In this document: positions 1-7,569 of the stretch, piece after piece
Layout: every line of letters starts with the position of its first letter
Numbering within the stretch: position 1 is the first letter of the stretch
Notes under the pieces: model-generated
Told to the model about the DNA's origin: nothing
Database searches by the model: none
Seen by the model: the letters and a program-made list of their open reading frames with translations, nothing else
Assembly (NCBI GenBank): GCA_947501935.1
Contig: CANMXU010000023.1
Coordinates: forward strand, 21,422-85,421
Direction: 5' to 3'
DNA from: an uncultured Alteromonadaceae bacterium
GTDB taxonomy: Bacteria; Pseudomonadota; Gammaproteobacteria; Enterobacterales; Alteromonadaceae
DNA: 64,000 nucleotides
Translations under genes and position numbers: made by a program

Positions 1-275
1 GTGGCACCGTTTTTGGCATAGCTCGCTAATTTTTCAGGTGCACAACGAATAATTTGCGTACCAGTACCAGCGCGTAGTAACAAGCCAAGCATATCGTGAA
101 ATGCTAAAGCGAGCATGGCAGTACCATAAGAAACGGGAGTAAGTGCTGCGGCTAATACCACTATGGTAACAATACGTGATATTTTTGCGAGAACTTCGCT
201 GCCCATTAACCAGGCTGCATTGGAAAACAGCTGGACAACAGGTTGCAGTTTTTTGATAAAATAGCTGTTCTGCAT
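1..275 (-). CDS. Polysaccharide flippase (Wzx/MATE-like), N-terminal part
   Basis: This partial gene runs off the left edge; its start codon is ATG at 275. About 91 codons are visible without a stop. The protein begins with a short polar segment and then a hydrophobic region typical of the first helices of a membrane flippase: an NAAWLMGSEVLAKI stretch followed by a VVLAAALTPVSYGTAM helix. This is the N-terminal signature of the oligosaccharide flippase / lipopolysaccharide biosynthesis family, which moves lipid-linked sugar units across the inner membrane. The EPS locus at 8.2-17.5 kb has no flippase of its own, so this gene could belong to the same biosynthetic system although it is on the opposite strand. 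Only the N-terminus can be seen, so the exact subfamily is uncertain. Confidence 0.6.
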   Translation of the reverse strand, partial: MQNSYFIKKLQPVVQLFSNAAWLMGSEVLAKISRIVTIVVLAAALTPVSYGTAMLALAFHDMLGLLLRAGTGTQIIRCAPEKLASYAKNGA

Positions 276-287
276 GTGTGCCCCAAA

Positions 288-317
288 ATATAAACGTAAA
301 TTGATTAACGTTTATAT
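288..317. repeat. Inverted repeat upstream of the flippase gene
   Basis: Perfect 9-bp arms, ATATAAACG (288-296) and CGTTTATAT (309-317), are separated by 12 bp and lie 13-42 bp upstream of the flippase ATG. The position suits an operator or a leader hairpin. No regulator can be assigned from the sequence. Confidence 0.4.
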
Positions 318-453
318 TTCAAGTTTCATTCCAACACTACAAAATATTTTAACCTACTGTTTTATTGTGTTTTATTTTGTCTTTCTGATAACTAACTGCA
401 AAACAACAATAGTTAAGTTTGCATTCTGCTAAAGCTAATAACATTGTTTTTGC

Positions 454-481
454 AATTTGAAAAGCCGCGCTTCTTCAAATT
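454..481 (-). terminator. Hairpin downstream of the response regulator gene
   Basis: A stem of AATTTGAA-AAGC with GCTT-C-TTCAAATT (one bulged base, loop CGC) lies directly after the stop codon of the minus-strand regulator gene at 490. There is no good U-tract on either strand, so it is a weak candidate for an intrinsic terminator, or a 3' end stabiliser. Confidence 0.35.
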
Positions 482-489
482 AACTGATG

Positions 490-1998
490 TTATTCAGTGG
501 TAGTTGCTTGCCATTGCTGAATTTTTCGATACAAGGTTGACGGACTTACCCCTAACTCACTCGCCGCTTTTACAATGTTGTCCTGACAAGTAAAAATTGC
601 ATGCTCAATAGCATGGCGCTCAACCTCTGCTAACGATTTTATTTCACCCGCGCCAGCACTAGAATTAGCACTGACATTAGTATTAGCTGGCTGTTTACTA
701 ATTACGCCAGCCGGCACTTCTTTGTGGTTAGGGTTGGGAATAGTTAAGTTTGGCACAGCCGTAGAAGCTGAAGTAATCGCCTGTGCGGTTTGACTATTTC
801 CGCCTAATTGCTGAGACAAAATAACGTCTGAAATTAACGGTCCTTCTGACATAACCACGGCGCTATGAATAATATTTTGTAGCTGCCTAACATTTCCAGG
901 CCAAGCATAGCCGTTAATAAGAGCCTCTGCTTTGGTAGAAAAGCCCGCAAAGGACTTTCCTTCTATCTCGCTAAAGTAGCTTAAAAAATACTGCGCTAAT
1001 TGCAAGGCGTCATTACCGCGCTCACATAATGGCGGTAAAAATATTGAAATAACATTAAGGCGATAATATAAGTCTTCACGCAATTTTTTCTCAGCAATCG
1101 CACTATGCGGCTCGCGATTGGTGGCACAAATAAAACGAATATCTACTTTTTCTTCTTTGCCACTACCTACTTTTTGAAAGCATCCGGTTTGAATAAAGCG
1201 CAATAACTTGGCCTGTAAGCTCATATCCATTTCGCCTATTTCATCAAGAAATAAACTGCCTTTATTGGCAAGCGTAGCTGCGCCGTCACGATTCGATACC
1301 GCTCCAGAAAAAGCCCCTTTAACATGACCAAATATTTCTGACTCCATTAATTCTGAAGGGATAGCGGCACAATTAAGGGCAATAAAGGGCTCGTTACTTC
1401 TTTTACTTAAACGGTGAATTGCTTGAGCAGCAACTTCTTTGCCTGAACCACTTGGCCCTGTAATAAAAACTGAAGCACTGCTTGGCGCACACTGCTCTAT
1501 TGAAGAGTAAACAAATTGCATAGCAACCGACTCACCAATAAAACCTTCAAATTGTTTTTTACGGTATTGTTGGTATTGGTCAATGGTTCTGCGCATTAAA
1601 GTTCGTTCGGCCAACACTTGCTGTAATTGCAGCGCTTGCTTTAATGTTACGATCAAATCGTAATTGTCCCACGGCTTCTGCAAATAGCCCCAAATTCGTC
1701 CTTGGTTTACTGCCGTTAACACTAGGTTCATATCATCACAACCGGTTAATACGATACGCACTGTTTCGGGGGATATTTTAGCCACTTGCTCAAGTAATTG
1801 GTTACCGTCCATGTTTGGCATTTTCATATCTGATACGATCACATCAATCGGAGTTTTAGCGATAATTTCAAGCGCTAAAGCCCCGCTTTCTGCTGTCATT
1901 ACTTCAGCATCTAACTTACTGGTAATACGCTCAAGCGAACGCAAAATTAAACGTTCGTCATCTACAAATAGAATTCTTGGCTTATTTAGGTCTTGCAT
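490..1998 (-). CDS. Sigma-54-type response regulator (REC-AAA+-Fis HTH)
   Basis: This 502-aa protein has three parts. The receiver (about residues 8-125) has acidic pocket D13/D14, phosphoacceptor D57, T85 and K108. The AAA+ domain (about 152-390) has Walker A GPSGSGKE at 181-188, Walker B LFLDEIGEM around 249-257, and the sigma-54 contact loop as GAFSGA at 228-233 instead of the usual GAFTGA. The C-terminal Fis-type helix-turn-helix (about 455-498) ends in GVSPSTLYRK. The ATG at 1998 has AAGGATGG upstream. It is divergent from the H-NOX operon, so HnoK is a plausible cognate kinase and this protein would occupy the place of the Shewanella transcriptional regulator HnoC. I am not certain it is a true HnoC orthologue. 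Sigma-54-like promoter elements lie in front of the nearby EPS genes (8174, 9146, 11486), making it a candidate activator of EPS synthesis. Confidence 0.88.
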   Translation of the reverse strand: MQDLNKPRILFVDDERLILRSLERITSKLDAEVMTAESGALALEIIAKTPIDVIVSDMKMPNMDGNQLLEQVAKISPETVRIVLTGCDDMNLVLTAVNQGRIWGYLQKPWDNYDLIVTLKQALQLQQVLAERTLMRRTIDQYQQYRKKQFEGFIGESVAMQFVYSSIEQCAPSSASVFITGPSGSGKEVAAQAIHRLSKRSNEPFIALNCAAIPSELMESEIFGHVKGAFSGAVSNRDGAATLANKGSLFLDEIGEMDMSLQAKLLRFIQTGCFQKVGSGKEEKVDIRFICATNREPHSAIAEKKLREDLYYRLNVISIFLPPLCERGNDALQLAQYFLSYFSEIEGKSFAGFSTKAEALINGYAWPGNVRQLQNIIHSAVVMSEGPLISDVILSQQLGGNSQTAQAITSASTAVPNLTIPNPNHKEVPAGVISKQPANTNVSANSSAGAGEIKSLAEVERHAIEHAIFTCQDNIVKAASELGVSPSTLYRKIQQWQATTTE

Positions 1999-2377
1999 AT
2001 TCCATCCTTTATTGATTTATCCATTTATATTTAATGACTTATAAACGGATAAAATATCCCTTACTCTCGTGCTAACTTATCATAACCAATGCAGGCCAAC
2101 TAGCTCACTACTGCGCATAACAAGGCGCAATTTAAATATATGATCTTTTTTAAGATGAATTTAAAAAAACCTCTAAGCACACTTTAAAAACAAAACAGCT
2201 AGGGTTATTAAAGTTGAATCATAGCATTTAGCAACCTAAGCTTATCCTATTGTTCAACTATTGTTTTACAGTATGTTTATGACATTATAGGTGAAATTAC
2301 TATTTTTTGGTGTATGCCAAAATTCAAAATAGCTGTATGAATTTAGAAAATAATTCGATCAATAATAGGGAAAATGA
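1999..2377. promoter_or_regulatory. Divergent control region of the NO-signalling locus
   Basis: This 379-bp AT-rich intergenic region separates two divergent response-regulator genes and must hold both promoters. No sigma-54-type GG-N10-GC element was found here on either strand. The clearest structure is the nested inverted repeat at 2300-2332, annotated separately. No ORF with a convincing start is visible. Confidence 0.5.
2300..2332. promoter_or_regulatory. Nested inverted repeat upstream of hnoD (candidate operator)
   Basis: Outer arms CTATTTT (2300-2306) and AAAATAG (2326-2332) enclose inner arms TTTTGG (2305-2310) and CCAAAA (2317-2322). The site ends 45 bp before the ATG of the HD-GYP regulator gene. 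In Shewanella, HnoC is known to bind an inverted repeat overlapping the hno promoters, so a similar role here is possible. That is inference only. Confidence 0.35.
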
Positions 2378-3649
2378 ATGTTAGATAAAGACAGCGAACA
2401 TGCATTATATTCAGACATGACTATTTTGTGTGTTGACGACGAAACTAGCATTTTACGTTCACTACAGAGAGTTTTTAACCGTAAAAGCTATCAAGTATTA
2501 GTTGCCGAAAGCGCTGCCGATGCCCTAGCAATAATGGCACAGCAGAACGTTAATGTAATTATTTCTGATATGCGCATGCCGGTTATGGATGGACCTGAGC
2601 TTTTAGCAAAAGTAGCTAATTTATATCCAGAGACTTATCGTATTGTACTCAGTGGCTTTGCTGACTTTGAGTCAACCGTTGCAGCAATAAATTTAGGAAA
2701 AATCAATAGGTTCGTTAATAAGCCGTGGAACAATAATGATTTAGTCAGTGTGGTAGAAGAAGGCTTAGCCCGGATAAAATTAAAGCGAGAAAACATTCGC
2801 CTTAAATTGATAGTTGAACAGCAAAATATTGAACTAAAGCAGTGGAATGATGAACTTGAAAATAAAGTAAAGTTACGAACCAAACAAATTCGCGCCGCGC
2901 TCGCAATTAATGAACGAAACAATAAAGCCAGCGAAAAAATGCTGTTTAACTTTATTGCTATTAATCCGAATTTAAATGGCCATTTTGCTAAAAATGTTGG
3001 TAACTTAGCCGGACGATTGGCGGTTAAACTGAACTTAGAAAAACAAGAGATAAATACCATTCGCTTAGCTGGTTTTTTAACTGAAATTGGTATGTTAGGC
3101 ATAGACCCATACATATGTACCACGCCTTTTTCGCAGCTAACTTACGAACAAAAAACCGAATTTTTAGCACAAGGCAATATTGCCAAGCAAATACTATCGC
3201 CAGCCCAGCATATGAATGATGTTAGCGACATACTCTGGCATCAGTATAAATCACTTAAAGATATTAAAACCTCAGCTAAGTCAGCTATCGCATGTAATAT
3301 ACTAGCTGTTGCTCGTGATTACTGGCGTTATGCCAGCGGTAAAATATTAGCTTTTCAAGTAGAGCCTATTAAAATTCAAATTGAATTAAATAAAGCTAAA
3401 AATACTAAATATGCTGAAAAGGTACTGGCTATTTTAGCCAAACACCCTGAGTTAGTTGACGACAATAACTTAGAACAAGGTATAACCACCCAGCAACTTA
3501 AGCCCGCTATGGTACTTAAATATAATTTATATACGGTTAATCATTTATTAATTTTAGCTGAAGGCCATGAGTTTTCTCAATCATCAATTGATCACCTTAT
3601 TGCCTATGAAAAAAACCAACAACATATATTAACTATTGTGGTTGAATAA
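2378..3649 (+). CDS. hnoD: Response regulator with degenerate HD-GYP domain (HnoD-like)
   Basis: This 423-aa protein has a receiver domain (about 15-130; D20/D21, phosphoacceptor D64, S92, K115), a charged coiled coil (about 125-185) and a C-terminal region that follows the HD-GYP fold but lacks its catalytic residues. Where active enzymes have an HDIGK segment, this protein reads FLTEIGMLGIDP, and no GYP motif is visible. It is therefore probably inactive as a cyclic-di-GMP phosphodiesterase. The architecture and position next to H-NOX and its kinase match HnoD of Shewanella oneidensis, a degenerate HD-GYP protein known to inhibit the EAL phosphodiesterase HnoB. No EAL gene is present in this window. 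It starts the operon hnoD-hnoX-hnoK, with 33 bp to the next gene. Confidence 0.85.
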   Translation: MLDKDSEHALYSDMTILCVDDETSILRSLQRVFNRKSYQVLVAESAADALAIMAQQNVNVIISDMRMPVMDGPELLAKVANLYPETYRIVLSGFADFESTVAAINLGKINRFVNKPWNNNDLVSVVEEGLARIKLKRENIRLKLIVEQQNIELKQWNDELENKVKLRTKQIRAALAINERNNKASEKMLFNFIAINPNLNGHFAKNVGNLAGRLAVKLNLEKQEINTIRLAGFLTEIGMLGIDPYICTTPFSQLTYEQKTEFLAQGNIAKQILSPAQHMNDVSDILWHQYKSLKDIKTSAKSAIACNILAVARDYWRYASGKILAFQVEPIKIQIELNKAKNTKYAEKVLAILAKHPELVDDNNLEQGITTQQLKPAMVLKYNLYTVNHLLILAEGHEFSQSSIDHLIAYEKNQQHILTIVVE

Positions 3650-3682
3650 ATTATCGCTAGTTGATATTTACAAGGAAAAATT

Positions 3683-4231
3683 ATGCAAGGAACAATATTT
3701 ACCAGCTTTTCAGAGATGGTTATTGAAAAGCTAGGAATGGAAGTATGGAATGAACTGCTTGATACCGTAAAACCAGCTTCGGAAGGTGTTTATACTTCGG
3801 GCATGCGTTATTGTGACTCAGAAATGATGGCGCTAGTTGAAGCTCTATCAATAAAAACCGATATCGACGCCTCAACTTTAGTAAGAACCTTTGGCGGCTA
3901 CTTATTTATTCACTTATATAACAGTAGTCCGGCAGACATCACCCATATTGATAACCTAAAAGACTTTTTACTCAGTATCGACTCGGTCATTCATAAAGAG
4001 GTTCAACGAGTTTATCCCAAAGCCTATTTACCCTCTTTTGAATATGATGAAAGCACCGAAGGCGAGCTGGTAATGTACTATCATTCAAAACGAAAATTAT
4101 GTCATTTGTCTGAAGGTTTGATTTTAAGTGCAGCAGAACATTTCAACCAAGCGATAACCATTCATCAACCTGAATGCATGCACCATGGCGCAGATAAATG
4201 TAAGTTACATATTACTTTTAAGGCTGAATAA
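3683..4231 (+). CDS. hnoX: H-NOX haem nitric-oxide sensor
   Basis: This 182-aa protein has the length and motifs of a stand-alone H-NOX domain. It shows the proximal haem ligand H104, P117, the porphyrin-propionate motif Y133-x-S135-x-R137 and the family's C-terminal strand pattern. C140, H161, C165 and C173 align with the structural zinc site described for Shewanella H-NOX. The family binds NO at ferrous haem and, in facultative gammaproteobacteria, inhibits the partner kinase when NO is bound. The ATG at 3683 follows AAGGA. The last base overlaps the first base of the kinase gene (stop at 4229-4231, ATG at 4231), so the two are probably translationally coupled. The absence of a methyl-accepting or cyclase fusion fits a kinase-linked NO sensor. 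Confidence 0.95.
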   Translation: MQGTIFTSFSEMVIEKLGMEVWNELLDTVKPASEGVYTSGMRYCDSEMMALVEALSIKTDIDASTLVRTFGGYLFIHLYNSSPADITHIDNLKDFLLSIDSVIHKEVQRVYPKAYLPSFEYDESTEGELVMYYHSKRKLCHLSEGLILSAAEHFNQAITIHQPECMHHGADKCKLHITFKAE

Positions 4232-5175
4232 TGAGTGAAGATAACGCATATAAAGTTGCCTATGAGAGAGAAAAAAAAGCACGAATGTTAGCCGAGAAGT
4301 TGCTTAATGATAAAACGCGCGAACTTTACGAAAATGTTTTAAACCTTCAAACGACGGTCGCTGAACTTAACGATACTCAAGCGCAATTAGTGCAGGCAGA
4401 AAAAATGGCCTCATTAGGGCAGCTCTCTGCAGGTATGGCCCATGAAATAAATAACCCTATTGGTTTTTCTTACAGTAACCTTTCATGTTTGCAAGAATAC
4501 CTAAGTGACTTCTTTCAACTTGATAACCTAATTACCAAGCCAGAAGAGCCTAACAATGATGCTGAAGTTTTATTAAAGAGCTACCTTCAACTACATCAAA
4601 AAATTAACGCTAACTACATTAAAGAAGATATACCAATCTTGCTAAGCGACACTTTAGAGGGGTTAAACCGCGTTAAAAAAATTGTTGCCAACTTGAAAAA
4701 AATCTCTTACAAAGGTGACAACGAGTTTATTTGCTGTGATATTAATGAGTGCATTAATGACTGCTTAAAGGTAGCCAAAAGTGAACTTAAATATTCAATG
4801 GAGATTGAATTAATCCTTAATGATTGCCCTGAAATTTACGGCCAACCATCTGACTTAAATCAAGTATTTATCAATTTATTTATCAACGCCTCTCATGCCT
4901 GTAAAGAAAATGGCAAGTTAACCATTAAATCTTTCCATGATGAAAACAACGTTATTGTCAGCATAAAAGACAACGGTGCAGGTATTGCTCCCGAGAATTT
5001 ACAAAAAATATTCGACCCCTTTTATACCTCAAAAGCTGTAGGTGAAGGCACAGGGCTTGGCTTATCTATATCTCATGGTATTATCGAAAAACATGGCGGC
5101 AGCATTCAAGTAGAAAGTGTAGAAAACCAAGGCACATGTTTTACCATTAGTTTACCAATTGAGCAGGAATTTTGA
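4231..5175 (+). CDS. hnoK: H-NOX-associated histidine kinase (HnoK-like)
   Basis: This 314-aa soluble histidine kinase has no transmembrane segment. A coiled coil (about 10-60) leads into the dimerisation/phosphoacceptor helix with H71 in the motif SAGMAHEINNPIG. The ATPase domain has N-box NQVFINLFINASHA, G1 box DNGAGIAP and G2 box GTGLGLSIS. Its short N-terminus has no sensor domain, as expected if the separate H-NOX protein provides sensing. It overlaps the H-NOX gene by one base. Phosphotransfer to the two response regulators encoded next to it (490-1998 and 2378-3649) is the natural expectation from the characterised Shewanella and Vibrio systems. Confidence 0.92.
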   Translation: MSEDNAYKVAYEREKKARMLAEKLLNDKTRELYENVLNLQTTVAELNDTQAQLVQAEKMASLGQLSAGMAHEINNPIGFSYSNLSCLQEYLSDFFQLDNLITKPEEPNNDAEVLLKSYLQLHQKINANYIKEDIPILLSDTLEGLNRVKKIVANLKKISYKGDNEFICCDINECINDCLKVAKSELKYSMEIELILNDCPEIYGQPSDLNQVFINLFINASHACKENGKLTIKSFHDENNVIVSIKDNGAGIAPENLQKIFDPFYTSKAVGEGTGLGLSISHGIIEKHGGSIQVESVENQGTCFTISLPIEQEF

Positions 5176-5341
5176 TGGCGGTTTAATAATTACCCGTTTG
5201 AGCTTAACTAAAGCCGTCAACTAAATTGTCTTTATGAAAAATACCTAGCCCACTTTTTCATGATCCACATACTTTATTAGTTTTATAATTAGCAAGTCCG
5301 AATTATTTGTAAGATATCACTTCTATTGCACCTAACACGCT

Positions 5342-5641
5342 GATACTGTAAAGGTTAAGGATGATTCTGGTAAATGCTTAGGGCTAATGCATTATTGAGA
5401 AATGCCCTCGCCGCTAAGAGGAAAGTTAATAGGCTTTCTTGATGATCTTTATGTTTTACCTGAAGTTCGAGCAGCCGGAGTGATAAATGCCTTATTCAAT
5501 GCATTAAACCAATCAGCCTTAGATAAAGCTTGGCTTTTTGTGCGCTGGAATACTGCCGATAATAATTATAGAGCTCGCAGTTTTTACGACAAAATAGCAG
5601 AAAGAACACCATGGTTGATGTACCAAATGCCTGTAGAGTAA
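5342..5641 (+). pseudogene. Decayed GNAT N-acetyltransferase
   Basis: The frame from 5342 encodes a GNAT-like core: KVKDDSGKCLGLMHY, then an in-frame TGA at 5396-5398, then EMPSPLRGKLIGFLDDLYV and the acetyl-CoA-loop/C-terminal part ending YDKIAERTPWLMYQMPVE. The N-terminal third of a normal GNAT (about 150 aa) is missing; further upstream the same frame runs into TAA. The acetyl-CoA binding segment reads VRAAGVINAL, not the expected R/Q-x-x-G-x-G/A. An ATG follows the TGA at 5402, but a 79-aa product would lack half of the fold. It is best read as a remnant in an accessory region. Confidence 0.75.
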
Positions 5642-5761
5642 AGTTTTGGCACATTAAAAGATAAAGCTATTTCCTGATGATCAATTCGGTTTCGCTTCGC
5701 TGAATATATTAGAAAACGTTATTAATGCCCTTTAACAGAGAATGAAATATAAGGAGAGCTT

Positions 5762-6244
5762 GTGAGTGTAATTCACTTGGTAAAAGCAAATGATGATTTA
5801 GTTTCTCATTGTAAATGTGAACAAGGAACTGTGGGTGAACCAGGGCAACTAGATTGCCCATGGTGCGGATGTGGGTGGCTTTTTTCATGTAGTAAATGTC
5901 GTAAGGCTTTTTCCTTTGCCAAAGTTGTTGAAATTAATAAAACATGGCAGGAGTTGGCCAGAGAAGATTTGTATAATTACAACAAACAAGAGCCAGATAA
6001 CGATAGTATCTCAAACTGGGTCGAAAACATGAAAGGGATGACTGAGCATATTGAGCTTGGTAAAAATTATGTCTATCTTGATGGTTATTTCATTCCTACT
6101 GATGAAGAGTATTTTGAAGTTGAAGGATGGAAGTCAAAACATGACTTTATTAAGGTACCTCAAGTCGAAGCTCTGGAAGACCCTACTGTTATTGATCAAG
6201 TTTTATCAAACTCTGATTACTGGCTAAAAAATGAAATTAAATAA
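5762..6244 (+). CDS. Cys-rich (zinc-ribbon-like) hypothetical protein
   Basis: This is a 160-aa protein with GTG start at 5762 behind a strong AAGGAG. The first 50 residues hold a cluster of cysteines (CKC, CPWCGCGW, CSKC), which looks like a zinc-binding ribbon. The remainder is acidic and aromatic-rich, without membrane segments. I do not recognise the family. The stop codon abuts the ATG of the next gene (6245), so the two are probably co-translated. Confidence 0.75.
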   Translation: MSVIHLVKANDDLVSHCKCEQGTVGEPGQLDCPWCGCGWLFSCSKCRKAFSFAKVVEINKTWQELAREDLYNYNKQEPDNDSISNWVENMKGMTEHIELGKNYVYLDGYFIPTDEEYFEVEGWKSKHDFIKVPQVEALEDPTVIDQVLSNSDYWLKNEIK

Positions 6245-6715
6245 ATGTCTCAATCGGAGAGTATAGTGCTAACAGACGAAATTAAAGAGTCTATAAACGA
6301 AAGTATCTTATGCTGGTTAGCAACGGTAGATGAAGACGGCGCTCCAAACAATTCACCAAAAGAGATATTCTTATCTTACGGTATTGATGAATTATTAATT
6401 GCAGATATAGCATCACCTAATAGCGTTAAGAACATAAAAATCAATCCCAAGGTCTGCATTAGCTTTGTTCATGTATTTAAGCAAAAAGGCTTTAAAATAA
6501 AAGGGGTTGCTAACTATTATAAAAAAGGTGATGTGGGTTATAGCGATTTGCTTCCTTATGTTTACCCTATGGTAGGAGACAAGTTTCCGGTAAATGGGAT
6601 TATTCGCATTAAGGTAAGTAGCGTGAAAGCTATTTTAGCGCCTAGCTATATTTTTTACCCTGAAATAACCGAAGCTCAACAAATAGAAAGTGCACATAAA
6701 ACATATGGTGTATAA
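6245..6715 (+). CDS. Pyridoxamine 5'-phosphate oxidase-like FMN split-barrel protein
   Basis: This 156-aa protein has the pattern of the PPOX / FMN-binding split-barrel superfamily. An N-terminal helix is followed by ILCWLATVDEDGAPNNSPKEIF, a strand with DELLIADIASPNSVKNIKINP, and KVCISFVHVFKQKGFKIKG. Family members bind FMN, haem or F420 and vary widely in substrate, so only general flavin binding can be proposed. It starts immediately after the stop codon of the Cys-rich gene, and its 3' end overlaps a small broken ORF. Confidence 0.85.
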   Translation: MSQSESIVLTDEIKESINESILCWLATVDEDGAPNNSPKEIFLSYGIDELLIADIASPNSVKNIKINPKVCISFVHVFKQKGFKIKGVANYYKKGDVGYSDLLPYVYPMVGDKFPVNGIIRIKVSSVKAILAPSYIFYPEITEAQQIESAHKTYGV

Positions 6716-6903
6716 ATTCGATATTAAAGTTTTTATTGGTGGAGCTTTGTTTGTTTTTTTTCGGCTTGCTAATATTCACCCAAGGCATAGATAAAGGTAA
6801 TTATTCATTCATTGAGCTCGTAAAATATTCAGGTTTATCTGCTTTACTCTTTGGAGCACTATGTACCTCTTATTCTTTTAGTATGGGCGGAAAAATAAAG
6901 TAA
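6705..6903 (+). pseudogene. Frameshifted small membrane protein (T8 run)
   Basis: The ATG at 6705 overlaps the end of the PPOX-like gene. The frame encodes MVYKFDIKVFIGGALFVFF, then shifts at a run of eight T (6754-6761) and stops soon after. Removing one T restores a frame to the TAA at 6901-6903, giving about 65 aa with two hydrophobic segments (FIGGALFVFFGLLIF and SALLFGALCTSYSF). It could be a real frameshift mutation, a sequencing error in the homopolymer, or a slippage-dependent gene. Function is unknown. Confidence 0.55.
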
Positions 6904-7010
6904 ACTAAACATAATAAGGTAATGTAACCGTACTTATAGCCGCTAACTGTACACTATTTGGTTCAACCACTTTAAGCCCCTTATTTAGGCGTTAAAAAAT
7001 CGAGAACACA

Positions 7011-7343
7011 TTGGAAAATTCAAACCCTGAAGCTGAAATAAGTTTCCGCTTTAATAATTTAGATAAGCTGCAAGCATTCACTTTGGTGCGAGAGATCTTA
7101 GGATCATCTTATGAAGAGGACTTAAGCAATAATTGCTTCGTTGGTTATGTGCCTTTAACCCAAAAGAACTTTGATGATATCAATGATTATTACGTTCGCC
7201 AAAGAATTGAAATTGCAGAGTGTGATATTTTTATTTCAATTACACCGACTACCGACGAAAATATCATCGCTATACCAGCGATAGTAAACAAGATGTTAAA
7301 GTACATTGATTGCAAATTGACTATTTCTTTTACTTCGATGTAA
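7011..7343 (+). CDS. Hypothetical protein, 110 aa
   Basis: This is a soluble, acidic 110-aa ORF that must use TTG at 7011; the ribosome binding site is weak (GAGAA). Alternating strand/helix pattern suggests a small alpha/beta fold ending in a hydrophobic strand (CKLTISFTSM). I do not recognise the family. It stands alone between other small accessory genes, so an immunity or antitoxin-like role would be possible but has no direct support. Confidence 0.5.
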   Translation: MENSNPEAEISFRFNNLDKLQAFTLVREILGSSYEEDLSNNCFVGYVPLTQKNFDDINDYYVRQRIEIAECDIFISITPTTDENIIAIPAIVNKMLKYIDCKLTISFTSM

Positions 7344-7569
7344 GCCACTAATAACAAAGACTTCATTTTTTATAAACGGTCACTCACTTAATAAGTAACT
7401 CGAGTGAAATATTTAACAATTTGCCAAATTTTATTTTTATCAACCTTCTATACTAGAGCCTAATTTAATTCTCCTCTCGAGGTTCATTCAGGTGAATATT
7501 CGCTTTATATGCTCATATGCTATATTTCAACAATGGCAGACACTGACTTTTATCTAGGGCGTATTCACT

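Noticed and set aside
454..470. Sigma-54-like arrangement on the minus strand near the left edge
   Set aside because: The GC and CC doublets are one base too far apart, and sigma-54 promoters do not tolerate that.
2635..3123. Open frame on the minus strand inside the HD-GYP regulator gene
   Set aside because: It is the reverse shadow of a well-supported gene; the product has no family-like motif and no ribosome binding site was seen.
5396..5398. In-frame TGA in the GNAT gene as selenocysteine
   Set aside because: GNAT enzymes do not use selenocysteine, the N-terminus is also missing and no SECIS-like structure was recognised; decay is simpler.
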